Shown: positions 19,669-28,549 of the stretch, piece by piece
Numbering within the stretch: position 1 is the first letter of the stretch
Layout: every line of letters begins with the position of its first letter
Assembly (NCBI GenBank): GCA_020252645.1
Contig: JADCCN010000002.1
Coordinates: 434,001-498,000, forward strand
Source of the DNA: Methylobacterium sp.
Lineage (GTDB): Bacteria > Pseudomonadota > Alphaproteobacteria > Rhizobiales > Beijerinckiaceae
DNA: 64,000 nucleotides
Direction of reading: 5' to 3'
Notes under the pieces: model-generated
What the model saw: only the letters and a program-made list of their open reading frames with translations
Databases searched by the model: none
What the model was told of the DNA's origin: nothing
Program-made: the position numbers and the translations under genes

Positions 19669-20323
19669 CGCGCGCGAAGGTCCAGATATCCGTGACATCG
19701 GTGACCTTTTCGGGGTTTCCATCGATGACCGCGCCCTGCGCATCCCGCGTGGCGGTGATGAGCTTGGAGAGGAACTTCACCGTGACCTGCGCGTTCCTGG
19801 CGCGCAGCAAGGCATCCGAGAATTCGGCCTTGTCGATCGAGACGAACTGCGTCTCCACCTTCTCGTTGCGGCTCTCGCGATCCTTGATCGCGCCCTCGAA
19901 GCCCTCGTAGACCTCCGGCGAGAGGAGGTCCTTCAGGGTGCGGCGGTCGCCTTGCGCAAAGGCCATCACGATCATTTCATAGGCCGCCCGCGCGCCGCCG
20001 AGGAACTCGCGCGGGTCGAAGGTGGAATCGCTCTGCATGACCTGGACAAGGCCGGCAAAGGCGGGCGATTCGGCCGGAACCAGCCCGGCGAGCCGGGCTT
20101 CCGGCTCGGCGGCCGGCTGCGGGCCTCGCGCGGAGGGCAGCGGTACGACATTGTTGTTGCCGGCACCGGGCGCCGGCTGTTCCGCCGCCTGCTCGCGGCG
20201 AATCATCAGGTCCTGCGGGGGTTTCTCGGTGCCCGTGCGTTGGCCCAGAACCGAGCGCAGCTTGTAGATGACGAAGATCGCCAGCCCGAGAAAAACAAGC
20301 GTGAGAATGTCGAAATTCTGCAT
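19616..20323 (-). CDS. Tim44-like domain protein
   Basis: 235 residues: one N-terminal membrane helix (DILTLVFLGLAIFVIYKL), a low-complexity linker, and a C-terminal Tim44 domain (FDPREFLGGARAAYEMIVMAFAQGDRRTLKDLLSP). Bacterial Tim44-like proteins (TimA) are thought to face the cytoplasm or periplasm from the inner membrane; function is unclear. The start at ATG 20323-20321 is preceded by AGGTG at a good distance. Divergent from the fxsA-secB pair. Confidence 0.88.
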   Translation of the reverse strand: MQNFDILTLVFLGLAIFVIYKLRSVLGQRTGTEKPPQDLMIRREQAAEQPAPGAGNNNVVPLPSARGPQPAAEPEARLAGLVPAESPAFAGLVQVMQSDSTFDPREFLGGARAAYEMIVMAFAQGDRRTLKDLLSPEVYEGFEGAIKDRESRNEKVETQFVSIDKAEFSDALLRARNAQVTVKFLSKLITATRDAQGAVIDGNPEKVTDVTDIWTFARDVTSRDPNWRLVATESA

Positions 20324-20466
20324 CGAAGAGCACCTGTGCAGTCGCGAAACCCATGGGCGCGACCCATTGGTTCTTGCTTCATGCTTCCCATATAGGGTGT
20401 TCGATTGCCCGGCGCCATCCCCGAATCGGCCGCCAGGCGCAGGGAAAACGAGGCGAAAGATTCCGG

Positions 20467-20955
20467 ATGGTCCATTATCCCGACCCGAATGACCGCAATA
20501 TGGCCATGGCAAGGGGCCTTCAGGCCTTCGTGCTCCGCCCCGGCCTGTGGTTTCTGCTCTGGATGGCGCTGGAAGGGGCGCTGTTCATGCTGCTGGCCCA
20601 GAAATGGGGCCTTGGAACCGTCATTCTCGCGGCGATCGGCAAGAGCGCGCTGGGCCTTTTCGCGCTGGTCTGGCTGACCGGGCGATCGCTGCTGAAGGTT
20701 TCCGCACCAGGCTTCCGCCTCATCCAGCTGGAACGGCTCGGCACCGGCATGATGCTGGCGCTGGCCCTGATGATGCCGGGTTTCGCGCTTTCGCTGTTGG
20801 CGCTGGCGCTGCTGGCGCCAGGTCTGCGCAGCGCATTCATCCGCCGCGCCGCGCCGCCGCAGCGGGATGACGTGATCGATCTCGATCCCGGAGAATGGCG
20901 CGAAATCCCCACGCCGGAAACCCGCTTGCCGTCCGATATCGAGAAGCGGCCTTGA
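20467..20955 (+). CDS. fxsA: FxsA-like membrane protein
   Basis: About 162 residues with four hydrophobic segments (roughly residues 20-115) and a polar C-terminal tail. The helix pattern, small conserved glycines (EGALFMLLAQKWGLGT, LERLGTGMMLALALMMPGF) and its place between Tim44 and secB fit FxsA. Sequence similarity by eye is moderate. Start at ATG 20467 is likely; 20500 and 20506 are alternatives. In E. coli FxsA overproduction blocks F exclusion of phage T7; the cellular role is unknown. Confidence 0.7.
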   Translation: MVHYPDPNDRNMAMARGLQAFVLRPGLWFLLWMALEGALFMLLAQKWGLGTVILAAIGKSALGLFALVWLTGRSLLKVSAPGFRLIQLERLGTGMMLALALMMPGFALSLLALALLAPGLRSAFIRRAAPPQRDDVIDLDPGEWREIPTPETRLPSDIEKRP

Positions 20956-21056
20956 GGTGCGCGCGCCTTCCGTGTAAGCCGGCCCGCGAATAAGGGGTGT
21001 TTGCCAGGCCCCTGCGGGCCATCACCCGCCTGACACACGAGGACAGGACCAGAACC

Positions 21057-21521
21057 ATGGCTGAAGGAAATGGCGGCATGCCGCAGCTCGATGCGCTTGC
21101 GCAATATGTGAAGGATCTTTCCTTCGAGAACCCGAATGCGCCGCGCTCGCTTCAGCCGAAGCAGGTTCCGCCGGCCATCAACGTCCAGGTGAACGTGAAC
21201 GCAAAGGAACTGGGCAGCGGCGAATTCGAGGTCGATCTCTCGCTTGAGGGTTCGGCGGGCGAGGCCGATGACCTGATCTTCCGCTTCGAGCTCGTGTATT
21301 CCGGCATTTTCAGGCTCGTGAACATTCCCGCGGAGCACATGCACCAGGTGGTGATGATCGAGTGTCCGCGGATGCTCTTCCCGTTCGCGCGCTGCATTGT
21401 GGGCAACGCCGTTCGCGACGGCGGCTTCCCGCCTTTCCTGCTCCAGCCGATCGATTTCGGCGCGCTTTATCAGCAACGCATGGTGGAAATGCAGAATTCC
21501 GGCGCGACCGCGCGCAACTGA
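21057..21521 (+). CDS. secB: protein-export chaperone SecB
   Basis: 154-residue tetrameric cytosolic chaperone that keeps secretory preproteins unfolded and delivers them to SecA. It has the typical block [13 protein letters not shown], the [13 protein letters not shown] strand and the conserved C-terminal [12 protein letters not shown] plus [12 protein letters not shown]. The ATG at 21057 lies after ACCAGAACC and begins the conserved region. Convergent with dnaQ four bases downstream. Confidence 0.96.
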   Translation: MAEGNGGMPQLDALAQYVKDLSFENPNAPRSLQPKQVPPAINVQVNVNAKELGSGEFEVDLSLEGSAGEADDLIFRFELVYSGIFRLVNIPAEHMHQVVMIECPRMLFPFARCIVGNAVRDGGFPPFLLQPIDFGALYQQRMVEMQNSGATARN

Positions 21522-21525
21522 ACCC

Positions 21526-22260
21526 TCACGCGGGAGGCGGCACCGCTGCCGCCTTTTCCGCCTCGGCCCAATAGGCGTTCCAGAGCGCCTTTTCGCCCAT
21601 CTCCGCCACGAAGGCGCGATGCAGGGCGCGCTCTTCCTGCGTGATGAGATGGATGGCCGAGAGTTGCGCGCGCTGTTGAGCCTGCTCTGCGGCATCCCGG
21701 CCGGGGCCTCCGTCATGCCCGGATGAGGCACCGAGCAACAGGCTCGATTGCTTGCCGCCGGTCAGCTCGGCATAGACCTCCGCGAGGATTTCGGCATCGA
21801 GCAGCGCCCCATGGCGCGAACGCCGGCTGTTGTCGATGCCATAGCGCGCGCAGAGCGCATCGAGCGAGTTCTGCTGGCCCGGATGCTTGCGCCGGGCGAT
21901 GGCGAGTGTATCGATCACCCTTTCTGCCGCGAGCGGGCCCTTTTTCATCCGTTTCAATTCGGCATTCAGGAAGCCCATATCGAAGCTCGCATTGTGGATG
22001 ATCAGTGGATCATCCCCGATGAAGGCGAGGAATTCGTGGGCAACTTGCCGGAAGACCGGCTTGTCGGCAAGAAAGGCATCCGAAAGCCCGTGCACCGCGA
22101 AGGCCTCGGGCGACATCGGGCGCTCCGGGTTGATGTAGCGGTGGAAGACCTGCCCCGTGACGAAGCGGTTGACGATTTCCACGCAGCCGATCTCCACGAG
22201 ACGGTCGCCGCGCAGCGGGTCGAGGCCGGTCGTTTCGGTATCGAGCACAATCTCGCGCAT
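21526..22260 (-). CDS. dnaQ: DNA polymerase III epsilon subunit (3'-5' proofreading exonuclease)
   Basis: 244-residue DEDDh exonuclease. Exo I is LDTETTGLDP near the N-terminus, Exo II is HNASFDMGFLN, and Exo III contains the HGALLDAEILAEVY segment. The C-terminal region is the polymerase-binding tail. First in the order coaE-dnaQ seen across Alphaproteobacteria; 15 bases separate it from coaE. Confidence 0.96.
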   Translation of the reverse strand: MREIVLDTETTGLDPLRGDRLVEIGCVEIVNRFVTGQVFHRYINPERPMSPEAFAVHGLSDAFLADKPVFRQVAHEFLAFIGDDPLIIHNASFDMGFLNAELKRMKKGPLAAERVIDTLAIARRKHPGQQNSLDALCARYGIDNSRRSRHGALLDAEILAEVYAELTGGKQSSLLLGASSGHDGGPGRDAAEQAQQRAQLSAIHLITQEERALHRAFVAEMGEKALWNAYWAEAEKAAAVPPPA

Positions 22261-22275
22261 GGTTCCGCCCGAATG

Positions 22276-22866
22276 TCAGCAGAGGCGCGGCGCCAGCGCC
22301 CGGAGAAGGGCCTGAAGTTCGCTCCGCGCAGCGGGAAAACCCCGGCTGGTTTCCAGTATGGCATGGGCGCGCCGGCGTTTCTCGGCATCCGGCATCTGGC
22401 GCTTCAGAAGGGCGTGGAAAAGTTCCTCGGTCATCCCGGGCCGGGCCATCACGCGCTTCTTTTGAACAGCCGGCGAAACCGTTGTCACCAGCACCGCATC
22501 ACAGCGGTTCTCGCCCTTCGTTTCGTAGAGCAGCGGCACATCGAGCACCATGAGCCTGTGGCCCGCGCGCTTTGCTGCCGCGATCGCCTTCTCCTCCTCC
22601 TCGCGCACGAGGGGATGGACGATGGCCTCGAGTTTCCGGAAGTGTTCGGACTTGCCATCGAGCGCCGCCGCGAGCTTCTTGCGATCCACCTCGCCATCCT
22701 TGACCGTGCTGGGAAAAGCCTCCTCGATCAGCGGCGCCGCGCGGCCGCGATAGAGCGCGTGCACGGTCGCATCGGCATCATGAACCGGCACGCCGAGTTC
22801 GCGCAGCATGGTGGCGGTGGCGGATTTGCCTGTGCCGATCGAACCCGTGAGCCCCAGCCGGAACAT
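22276..22866 (-). CDS. coaE: dephospho-CoA kinase
   Basis: 196-residue P-loop kinase catalysing the last step of coenzyme A synthesis. Walker A is GLTGSIGTGKSAT (residues 5-17), the DADATVHALY block follows, and LDVPLLYE is present. It sits between aroE and dnaQ in one minus-strand operon. coaA, the first step of the same pathway, is 6 kb away. Confidence 0.95.
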   Translation of the reverse strand: MFRLGLTGSIGTGKSATATMLRELGVPVHDADATVHALYRGRAAPLIEEAFPSTVKDGEVDRKKLAAALDGKSEHFRKLEAIVHPLVREEEEKAIAAAKRAGHRLMVLDVPLLYETKGENRCDAVLVTTVSPAVQKKRVMARPGMTEELFHALLKRQMPDAEKRRRAHAILETSRGFPAARSELQALLRALAPRLC

Positions 22867-22872
22867 TGCGGC

Positions 22873-23715
22873 TCACTTCGGCAGATGCGCGACCATATGC
22901 GCGCGCAGGGCCTCGGTAACCTCAGGCTTGCGGCCGAACCATTTCTCGAAGCCGGGCACGGCCTGATGCAGCAGCATGCCGAGGCCATCGAGCGTCTTGA
23001 GGCCGCGCGCCTTTGCCGCCGCCAGAAGCGGTGTTTCCAGCGGCACATAGACGATATCCGCGACGATCGCGTGCGCAGGGAGCGCTGAAAGATCGATCGT
23101 CAGCGGCTCCTTGCCCTGCATGCCGAGGCTCGTCGTGTTGATCAGGAGATCGAAATCGGCGAGCGCCGTGTCTTTCGCGGCCCAGGGGACCATCTCGACC
23201 GGGGCATCCGGCGCGACCTTCCCTATATCGGCCACCAGCCTGCCCAGGCGATCCTCCGAGCGGTTGCAGAAGGCGAGCCGCTCGGGCTTGCGCTCCAGCA
23301 GCGGCAGCGCAAGGCCGCGCGCGCCACCGCCCGCGCCGAGCAGCAGGACGCGGCGGTTCCTCCGCTCCCATCCGGGATGCGCGGCATCAAGATGCGCGAC
23401 GAAGCCGAGGCCATCGGTGTTGTCGCCCCAGATCTCGCCATTCTCGAACCAGATCGTGTTCACCGCTTCCAGCGCCGAGGCGCGCGATGTGGTGCGGCTG
23501 CAGGCCCGGAAGGCCGCCTCCTTGTTGGGAATGGTGATATTGCAGCCCGCAAAGCCGCGCGAGGGCAGGGCGCGGAGGAAGGCGTCAACGTCCTCGGGCC
23601 GCACTTCCTCGCGGCCATATTCGCCCGCGATGCCGTATTCCTTCAGCCAGAAGCTGTGCAGCAAGGGCGAACGCGCTTGTGCGACCGGAAAACCGATGAC
23701 GAGCGCGCGCTTCAT
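22873..23715 (-). CDS. aroE: shikimate dehydrogenase
   Basis: 280-residue NADP-dependent enzyme reducing 3-dehydroshikimate. The catalytic lysine is in NITIPNKE and the aspartate in NTDGLGF; the dinucleotide motif is LLGAGGGARG. The C-terminal LDGLGMLLHQAVPGFEKWFG is typical. It overlaps maf by four bases. Confidence 0.96.
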   Translation of the reverse strand: MKRALVIGFPVAQARSPLLHSFWLKEYGIAGEYGREEVRPEDVDAFLRALPSRGFAGCNITIPNKEAAFRACSRTTSRASALEAVNTIWFENGEIWGDNTDGLGFVAHLDAAHPGWERRNRRVLLLGAGGGARGLALPLLERKPERLAFCNRSEDRLGRLVADIGKVAPDAPVEMVPWAAKDTALADFDLLINTTSLGMQGKEPLTIDLSALPAHAIVADIVYVPLETPLLAAAKARGLKTLDGLGMLLHQAVPGFEKWFGRKPEVTEALRAHMVAHLPK

Positions 23716-24353
23716 GCCTCGGTCTCCTTGGCGCCGGCCAGAACGCCCGCCTCCCGCAGCGCATGGAGCACGCCGAAGAGCGGCAGGCCGAGAATGGTGG
23801 CGTGATCGCCCACGATCTCCGAGAAGAGATGCGGGCCGAGGCCCTCGATCTCGTATCCGCCCACGGTTTCGGTGACCCTCGATCCCATGGCGTCGAGATA
23901 ATGATCGAGAAAGGTGTCGTCAAAGGCGCGCATGAGCAAGGTCGCGGAGGAAATGCCCGCCCAGAGCACGGTTTCACCGCGCCGGAGGGCCGAGGCCGAA
24001 TGCAGGTGATGCGCCTTGCCCCGGAGACGCATGATCTGCGCCTGCGCAGCGCCGCGATCCACCGGCTTCATGAAGAGAGAGCCCTCAAGATCGAGCGTCT
24101 GGTCCGCGGCGAGAACCAGGCGAGCCGGCTGCAGCCGCGCGACAGCCTCGGCCTTGGCATGAGCCAGGGCAATGGCGATTTCAGCGGGATTGGCACGGTT
24201 TTCCAGGAGCGTGGCGGCGATGGCCTTCTCATCCACGCGCGGCCGGATGATCTCGAGCGGGATGCCACAGGATTCCAGCAGCAGCCGGCGCGCGGCACTG
24301 CCCGAGGCGAGAACGAGTGGCTCGCTTCCGAGCCAGAAGGGAGAGGCACTCAT
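23712..24353 (-). CDS. maf: Maf-like nucleoside triphosphate pyrophosphatase
   Basis: 213-residue Maf/YhdE family protein hydrolysing non-canonical or excess nucleoside triphosphates. The signature [19 protein letters not shown] is at the N-terminus, followed by VDEKAI and AADQTL with the catalytic aspartate. It overlaps ppsR upstream and aroE downstream by four bases each, so the ppsR-maf-aroE-coaE-dnaQ genes are a coupled unit transcribed away from the putative origin. Confidence 0.93.
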   Translation of the reverse strand: MSASPFWLGSEPLVLASGSAARRLLLESCGIPLEIIRPRVDEKAIAATLLENRANPAEIAIALAHAKAEAVARLQPARLVLAADQTLDLEGSLFMKPVDRGAAQAQIMRLRGKAHHLHSASALRRGETVLWAGISSATLLMRAFDDTFLDHYLDAMGSRVTETVGGYEIEGLGPHLFSEIVGDHATILGLPLFGVLHALREAGVLAGAKETEA

Positions 24354-25183
24354 TGCGCGATCAGCCTCAGGCGATGCGTGCGGTGCAGATCGATGATGGC
24401 CGCGGCGGTCTCTTCGATGGAACGGCGCGTGACATCGATCACCGGCCAGTCATGCTTGTCGAAAAGCCGCCGCGCCCGCAGGATTTCGTCGATCACGGAT
24501 TGCTTGTCGGTATAGGTCGCGTCCCTGCCATCGGCATTGAGCGCGAGCAGGCGGTTCTGGCGGATCTGCACGATCCGCTCGGGCGATGCCACGAGGCCCA
24601 CGACCAGCGGCTTCAGCAGATGCTCGAGCTCCGGGGGCGGCGCCACGCCGGGCACCAGAGGCACATTGGCGGTCTTGATGCCGCGATTGGCGAGATAGAT
24701 GCTCGTCGGCGTCTTGGAGGTGCGGCTGACGCCCACCAGCACGACATCGGCCTGCTCGAGATTGTCGAGAAGCTGGCCGTCATCATGCATCATCGTGAAA
24801 TTCAGGGCATCGATGCGTCGGAAATACTCCGTGGAAAGGGTGTGCTGCCCGCCGATGCGCGGGGTCATCGCCACGCCGAGATAGGACTGGAACAGTCCGA
24901 CGATCGGTTCCAGGACCGACATGCTCGGGCAGCCCATTTCCTCGCAGGCCGAACGCAAGCGCTCGGAGAGATCCTTCTCGACGAGCGTGAAGAGGACGAT
25001 GCCCGGCTCGTTCTCGATTTCCGAGATCACACGGTCGAGCTGCCGCATGTTGCGCACGAGCGGATAGACATGCTCGATCGGCGAGATGCCCTGATACTGC
25101 GCCGTCGCGGCTCGCCCGACGGTGATCAGCGTCTCGCCGGTGGAATCCGAGACGAGATGGAGATGAAAGAAACTGCGGCCCAT
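24350..25183 (-). CDS. ppsR: pyruvate, phosphate dikinase / PEP synthase regulatory protein (DUF299)
   Basis: 277-residue bifunctional kinase/pyrophosphorylase of the DUF299 family, which controls PPDK or PEP synthase by reversible ADP-dependent phosphorylation. The N-terminal [14 protein letters not shown] and the P-loop-like [19 protein letters not shown] are diagnostic. Which of the two targets is used cannot be told here. It is the first gene left of the proposed origin; in Alphaproteobacteria DUF299 next to hemE commonly marks oriC. Confidence 0.92.
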   Translation of the reverse strand: MGRSFFHLHLVSDSTGETLITVGRAATAQYQGISPIEHVYPLVRNMRQLDRVISEIENEPGIVLFTLVEKDLSERLRSACEEMGCPSMSVLEPIVGLFQSYLGVAMTPRIGGQHTLSTEYFRRIDALNFTMMHDDGQLLDNLEQADVVLVGVSRTSKTPTSIYLANRGIKTANVPLVPGVAPPPELEHLLKPLVVGLVASPERIVQIRQNRLLALNADGRDATYTDKQSVIDEILRARRLFDKHDWPVIDVTRRSIEETAAAIIDLHRTHRLRLIAQ

Positions 25184-25583
25184 CGCGTTCCGTAACTGGC
25201 TGGATTCGCACGATCGTCTGGCTTGTCTACGGACTTCTCCACAGGGGTGTTGTCAAGCGGGGAAAGGCGGGCTGAAAACAGGCATTGCTGATCCCCTTCG
25301 CTTTCCGGGTGGGGAAAACCGGCTCTCTCATTCACAAGCCCGCGAGCGGGAGAGGTTCACCAGGGGCAGGGATGGAATCGGGGATAACCGGCGGCCTTGT
25401 TGATCTGGCCCGGAAGTGCTTTTCTTTTCAACATGTTGGAGAAGCATTCTGTGAAGCGTGCTGGGGATGGCCGTGCGGAGGGGGAGCACGGCACTGTGGA
25501 CGGAAGTCGGCTTTCGCTCTAAGCCGCTCCAAGAGAAAAAGAAAAGAAGAAAGGTTCTTTTCTTGGTTTGAGGGGGTCTGGGG
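25184..25583. other. candidate chromosomal replication origin (oriC) between ppsR and hemE
   Basis: A 400-bp gene-free stretch. Genes on both sides point away from it. It contains degenerate DnaA-box-like 9-mers: TTCTCCACA (25235-25243, one mismatch from TTATCCACA), TTTTCCCCA on the minus strand (25310-25318), TCATTCACA (25328-25336), TTATCCCCG on the minus strand (25379-25387) and a TCCACA core on the minus strand (25495-25503). GANTC methylation sites lie at 25203 and 25375, and an A-rich tract at 25531-25552. No CtrA TTAA-N7-TTAA site was seen. The ppsR-hemE position, known as the origin location in Caulobacter and several Rhizobiales, and the nearby parABS carry most of the weight. Confidence 0.65.
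25539..25564. repeat. perfect 10-bp purine/pyrimidine inverted repeat before hemE
   Basis: AAGAAAAGAA and TTCTTTTCTT separated by GAAAGG. It ends 19 bases before the hemE start, so it would form an AT-rich hairpin in the hemE leader or an easily melted element of the origin. Confidence 0.6.
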
Positions 25584-26603
25584 ATGGATGGATTGCGTGG
25601 GGTGTTCGCTGGGCGGGTCGCAACCCGGCCACCCGTCTGGCTCATGCGGCAGGCGGGGCGTTATCTCCCGGAATATCGCGAGGTCAGGGCAACGGCGCGC
25701 GATTTCCTGTCCTTCTGCTACACCCCGGAACTCGCGATCGAAGTGACGTTGCAGCCGATCCGGCGCTTTGGTTTTGATGCCTCGATCATCTTTTCGGACA
25801 TTCTCGTCATTCCCGATGCGCTGGGGCAGCAGGTGCGCTTCGTGGAAGGAGAAGGCCCGCGTCTGGATGCGATCGAGACCCCGGAGGCGCTGACAGGCCT
25901 GGCGACAACACTGGATGAGGAGAAGCTGCAGCCGGTCTACGAGACACTTCGCGGCGTGCGGGCTGCACTCCCCGCCTCGACCTCGCTGATCGGCTTCTGC
26001 GGCGCTCCCTGGACCCTGGCGACCTATATGATCGCCGGTCAAGGGACGCCGGATCAGGCACCGGCGCGGCTTTTCGCCTATCGGCATCGCGAGGCCTTCG
26101 AAAAGCTCATCGAAACTCTGACGGAGAGCTGCATCATCCATCTCACCCGGCAGATCGATGCAGGCGCGGAAATGGTCCAGATCTTCGATTCCTGGGCCGG
26201 ACCATTGCCACTCGCTGAATTCGAGGCGTGGTGCGTGGAGCCGGTTGCGCGCATCACCAGGGCGGTCAGAGGCCTTTACCCGCATGTGCCGGTGATTGCC
26301 TTCCCGCGCGCGATCGCCGGAAGCCTGCGCGGCTTCGTCGATCGCACCGGCGTTCAGGCGATCAGCCTGGATACCGCGGCGCGTCTGGGCGAGGCTCGGG
26401 CCGCTTTGCCGGCGCAGATCGTCACGCAGGGCAATCTCGATCCGCTTGTGCTGATCGCCGGCGGGCAGGCGCTCGACCGCGCGGTGGATGACATTCTTGC
26501 CGCGACCGACGGCCTGCCGCATGTTTTCAATCTTGGGCATGGCATCCTGCCGCAAACGCCGATCGCTCATGTCGAACGCATGCTGGAGCGCATTCGCGGA
26601 TGA
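25584..26603 (+). CDS. hemE: uroporphyrinogen decarboxylase
   Basis: 339-residue HemE removing four carboxyl groups from uroporphyrinogen III. The signature [15 protein letters not shown] is at residues 18-32 and the second signature [13 protein letters not shown] is present. The ATG at 25584 follows GGGGATGG. It is the first plus-strand gene right of the proposed origin and overlaps hemJ by ATGA, coupling two haem-pathway steps. Confidence 0.97.
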   Translation: MDGLRGVFAGRVATRPPVWLMRQAGRYLPEYREVRATARDFLSFCYTPELAIEVTLQPIRRFGFDASIIFSDILVIPDALGQQVRFVEGEGPRLDAIETPEALTGLATTLDEEKLQPVYETLRGVRAALPASTSLIGFCGAPWTLATYMIAGQGTPDQAPARLFAYRHREAFEKLIETLTESCIIHLTRQIDAGAEMVQIFDSWAGPLPLAEFEAWCVEPVARITRAVRGLYPHVPVIAFPRAIAGSLRGFVDRTGVQAISLDTAARLGEARAALPAQIVTQGNLDPLVLIAGGQALDRAVDDILAATDGLPHVFNLGHGILPQTPIAHVERMLERIRG

Positions 26604-27025
26604 TGGATCTCTGGATCAAGTCCCTGCATGTTCTGGCGGTCATTTCCTGGATGGCGGGGCTTCTCTATCTCCCGCGTCTCTTCGTCTATCATGCCGGCGT
26701 CGCCGCTGGTTCCGAGCAGGATCGCCTGTTCCAGGTGATGGAATACCGGCTTTATCGTTACATCATGCGCCCCGCGATGATCGTCACCTGGATCACCGGG
26801 CTTTGGCTTGCCTGGTCAGGCTTCGGTTTCAGGGGAGGCTGGCTGCATGCGAAACTGGCGCTGGTTGTCGCGCTCTCGGCTCATCACGGCTTTCAGGGCC
26901 TCTGGCTGAGAAGCTTTGCCGCCGGAAAGAATACGCGGGCCGGCCGGTTTTTCCGCATCCAGAATGAAGTGCCGACCCTCCTGATGATCGGCATCGTCAT
27001 CTTCGTGATCGTGAAGCCTTTCTGA
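26600..27025 (+). CDS. hemJ: protoporphyrinogen oxidase HemJ
   Basis: 141-residue inner-membrane protein with four hydrophobic segments. It matches the HemJ family (TIGR00701, CopD-related): conserved H10 in [26 protein letters not shown], then [15 protein letters not shown] and the terminal [19 protein letters not shown]. It oxidises protoporphyrinogen IX aerobically in bacteria lacking HemG and HemY. Overlap with hemE supports the assignment. Confidence 0.93.
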   Translation: MMDLWIKSLHVLAVISWMAGLLYLPRLFVYHAGVAAGSEQDRLFQVMEYRLYRYIMRPAMIVTWITGLWLAWSGFGFRGGWLHAKLALVVALSAHHGFQGLWLRSFAAGKNTRAGRFFRIQNEVPTLLMIGIVIFVIVKPF

Positions 27026-27070
27026 GGCGGCTCTTGTGAAGCGGCACGAAAGGCGCTAATCGAGCTCCCG

Positions 27071-27110
27071 GATCCCCTGTTTCGCCCCCGATCTGCGGCG
27101 AAACGGGATC
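27071..27110. terminator. long imperfect hairpin between hemJ and rho
   Basis: Arms GATCCC-CT-GTTTCGCC (27071-27086) and GGCGAAACGGGATC (27097-27110) pair over 14 bp with a two-base bulge. It is either a hemJ terminator without a T-run or a structure in the rho leader. Confidence 0.45.
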
Positions 27111-27203
27111 GGATTTGGTCGCCGCCTGATCGGCACGAGCCCATTGTCCGTGCTGCCGGTGATCCGGATCGCGAGAAACGGGCGTTATCTTTTTCCTAAC
27201 CCC

Positions 27204-27222
27204 GGGCCGTCTCCGGCCCTTT
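27204..27222 (+). promoter_or_regulatory. GC hairpin with short T-run in the rho leader
   Basis: GGGCCG/CGGCCC stem with a 4-base loop followed by TTT, 24 bases before the rho start codon. It resembles a weak attenuator or may affect access to the rho ribosome-binding region. Confidence 0.3.
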
Positions 27223-27245
27223 CCGACCAGATAAGGTTTTCCGTC

Positions 27246-28511
27246 ATGCCCGAGATCAAGCTTCAGGATCTCAAGACAAAGTCTCCCACGGAATTGCTCA
27301 ACTTCGCCGAGGAACTGGAGGTCGAAGGCGCCAGCACCATGCGCAAGCAGGAGCTGATGTTCGCGATTCTGAAGCAATTGGCCGCCCGTGACACCGAGAT
27401 CATCGGTGAAGGCGTGATCGAAGTGCTTCAGGACGGCTTCGGCTTCCTCCGGTCGCCCGATGCGAATTACCTCGCAGGCCCGGACGATATCTATATTTCA
27501 CCGATGCAGATCCGGAAATTCTCGCTGCGCACCGGCGACACGGTGGAGGGTCTCATCCGATCCCCGCGCGACGGCGAGCGTTACTTTGCTCTGCTCAAGG
27601 TGAACACCATCAATTTCGAGGACCCGGAAAAGGCACGCCACAAGGTGCATTTCGACAACCTCACGCCGCTCTATCCTGACCAGCGGCTGAAGATGGAAAC
27701 AATCGATCCCACCAAGAAGGACATGTCCTCACGCGTGATCGATATCGTCTCGCCGATCGGCAAGGGCCAGCGCGCGCTCATCGTCGCGCCGCCACGAACC
27801 GGCAAGACCGTGCTGCTGCAGAATATTGCCCAGTCGATTACCGGCAATCACCCCGAATGCTATCTCATCGTGCTGCTGATCGACGAGCGACCCGAGGAAG
27901 TGACCGACATGCAGCGCTCGGTGCGCGGCGAGGTCGTCTCCTCCACCTTCGACGAGCCTGCGACCCGCCACGTGCAGGTGGCCGAGATGGTGATCGAGAA
28001 GGCGAAGCGGCTGGTGGAGCATGGCCGCGACGTGGTTATCCTGCTCGATTCGATTACCCGTCTCGGGCGGGCCTATAACACGGTCGTTCCGTCTTCGGGC
28101 AAGGTGCTGACGGGTGGTGTGGACGCCAACGCTCTGCAGCGCCCGAAGCGTTTCTTCGGTGCCGCGCGCAATATCGAGGAAGGCGGTTCGTTGACGATCA
28201 TCGCGACGGCGTTGATCGATACCGGCAGCCGCATGGACGAAGTGATCTTCGAAGAGTTCAAGGGCACGGGCAACTCGGAAATCGTGCTCGATCGCAAGGT
28301 TGCGGACAAGCGTGTCTTTCCCGCGCTCGATATCCTCAAGTCCGGCACCCGCAAGGAAGAACTCATCACGCCCCGCGACCAGCTTCAGAAGACCTATGTG
28401 CTGCGCCGCATCCTCAACCCGATGGGCCCGCAGGATGCGATCGAGTTCCTGCTCGACAAACTTCGCCAGACCAAGACCAATGGCGAGTTCTTCGATTCCA
28501 TGAATACCTGA
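27246..28511 (+). CDS. rho: transcription termination factor Rho
   Basis: 421-residue hexameric RNA helicase. The N-terminal Rho_N domain ([37 protein letters not shown]), the RNA-binding cold-shock-like domain ([31 protein letters not shown]) and the P-loop APPRTGKT are clear. The ATG at 27246 starts the conserved Rho_N domain; the frame extends upstream without family resemblance. It is followed by mnmE, the standard Rhizobiales order. Confidence 0.97.
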   Translation: MPEIKLQDLKTKSPTELLNFAEELEVEGASTMRKQELMFAILKQLAARDTEIIGEGVIEVLQDGFGFLRSPDANYLAGPDDIYISPMQIRKFSLRTGDTVEGLIRSPRDGERYFALLKVNTINFEDPEKARHKVHFDNLTPLYPDQRLKMETIDPTKKDMSSRVIDIVSPIGKGQRALIVAPPRTGKTVLLQNIAQSITGNHPECYLIVLLIDERPEEVTDMQRSVRGEVVSSTFDEPATRHVQVAEMVIEKAKRLVEHGRDVVILLDSITRLGRAYNTVVPSSGKVLTGGVDANALQRPKRFFGAARNIEEGGSLTIIATALIDTGSRMDEVIFEEFKGTGNSEIVLDRKVADKRVFPALDILKSGTRKEELITPRDQLQKTYVLRRILNPMGPQDAIEFLLDKLRQTKTNGEFFDSMNT

Positions 28512-28549
28512 CCATGAAGACCTGACGAGGCGGAGGGCGTGGCGGCGCC

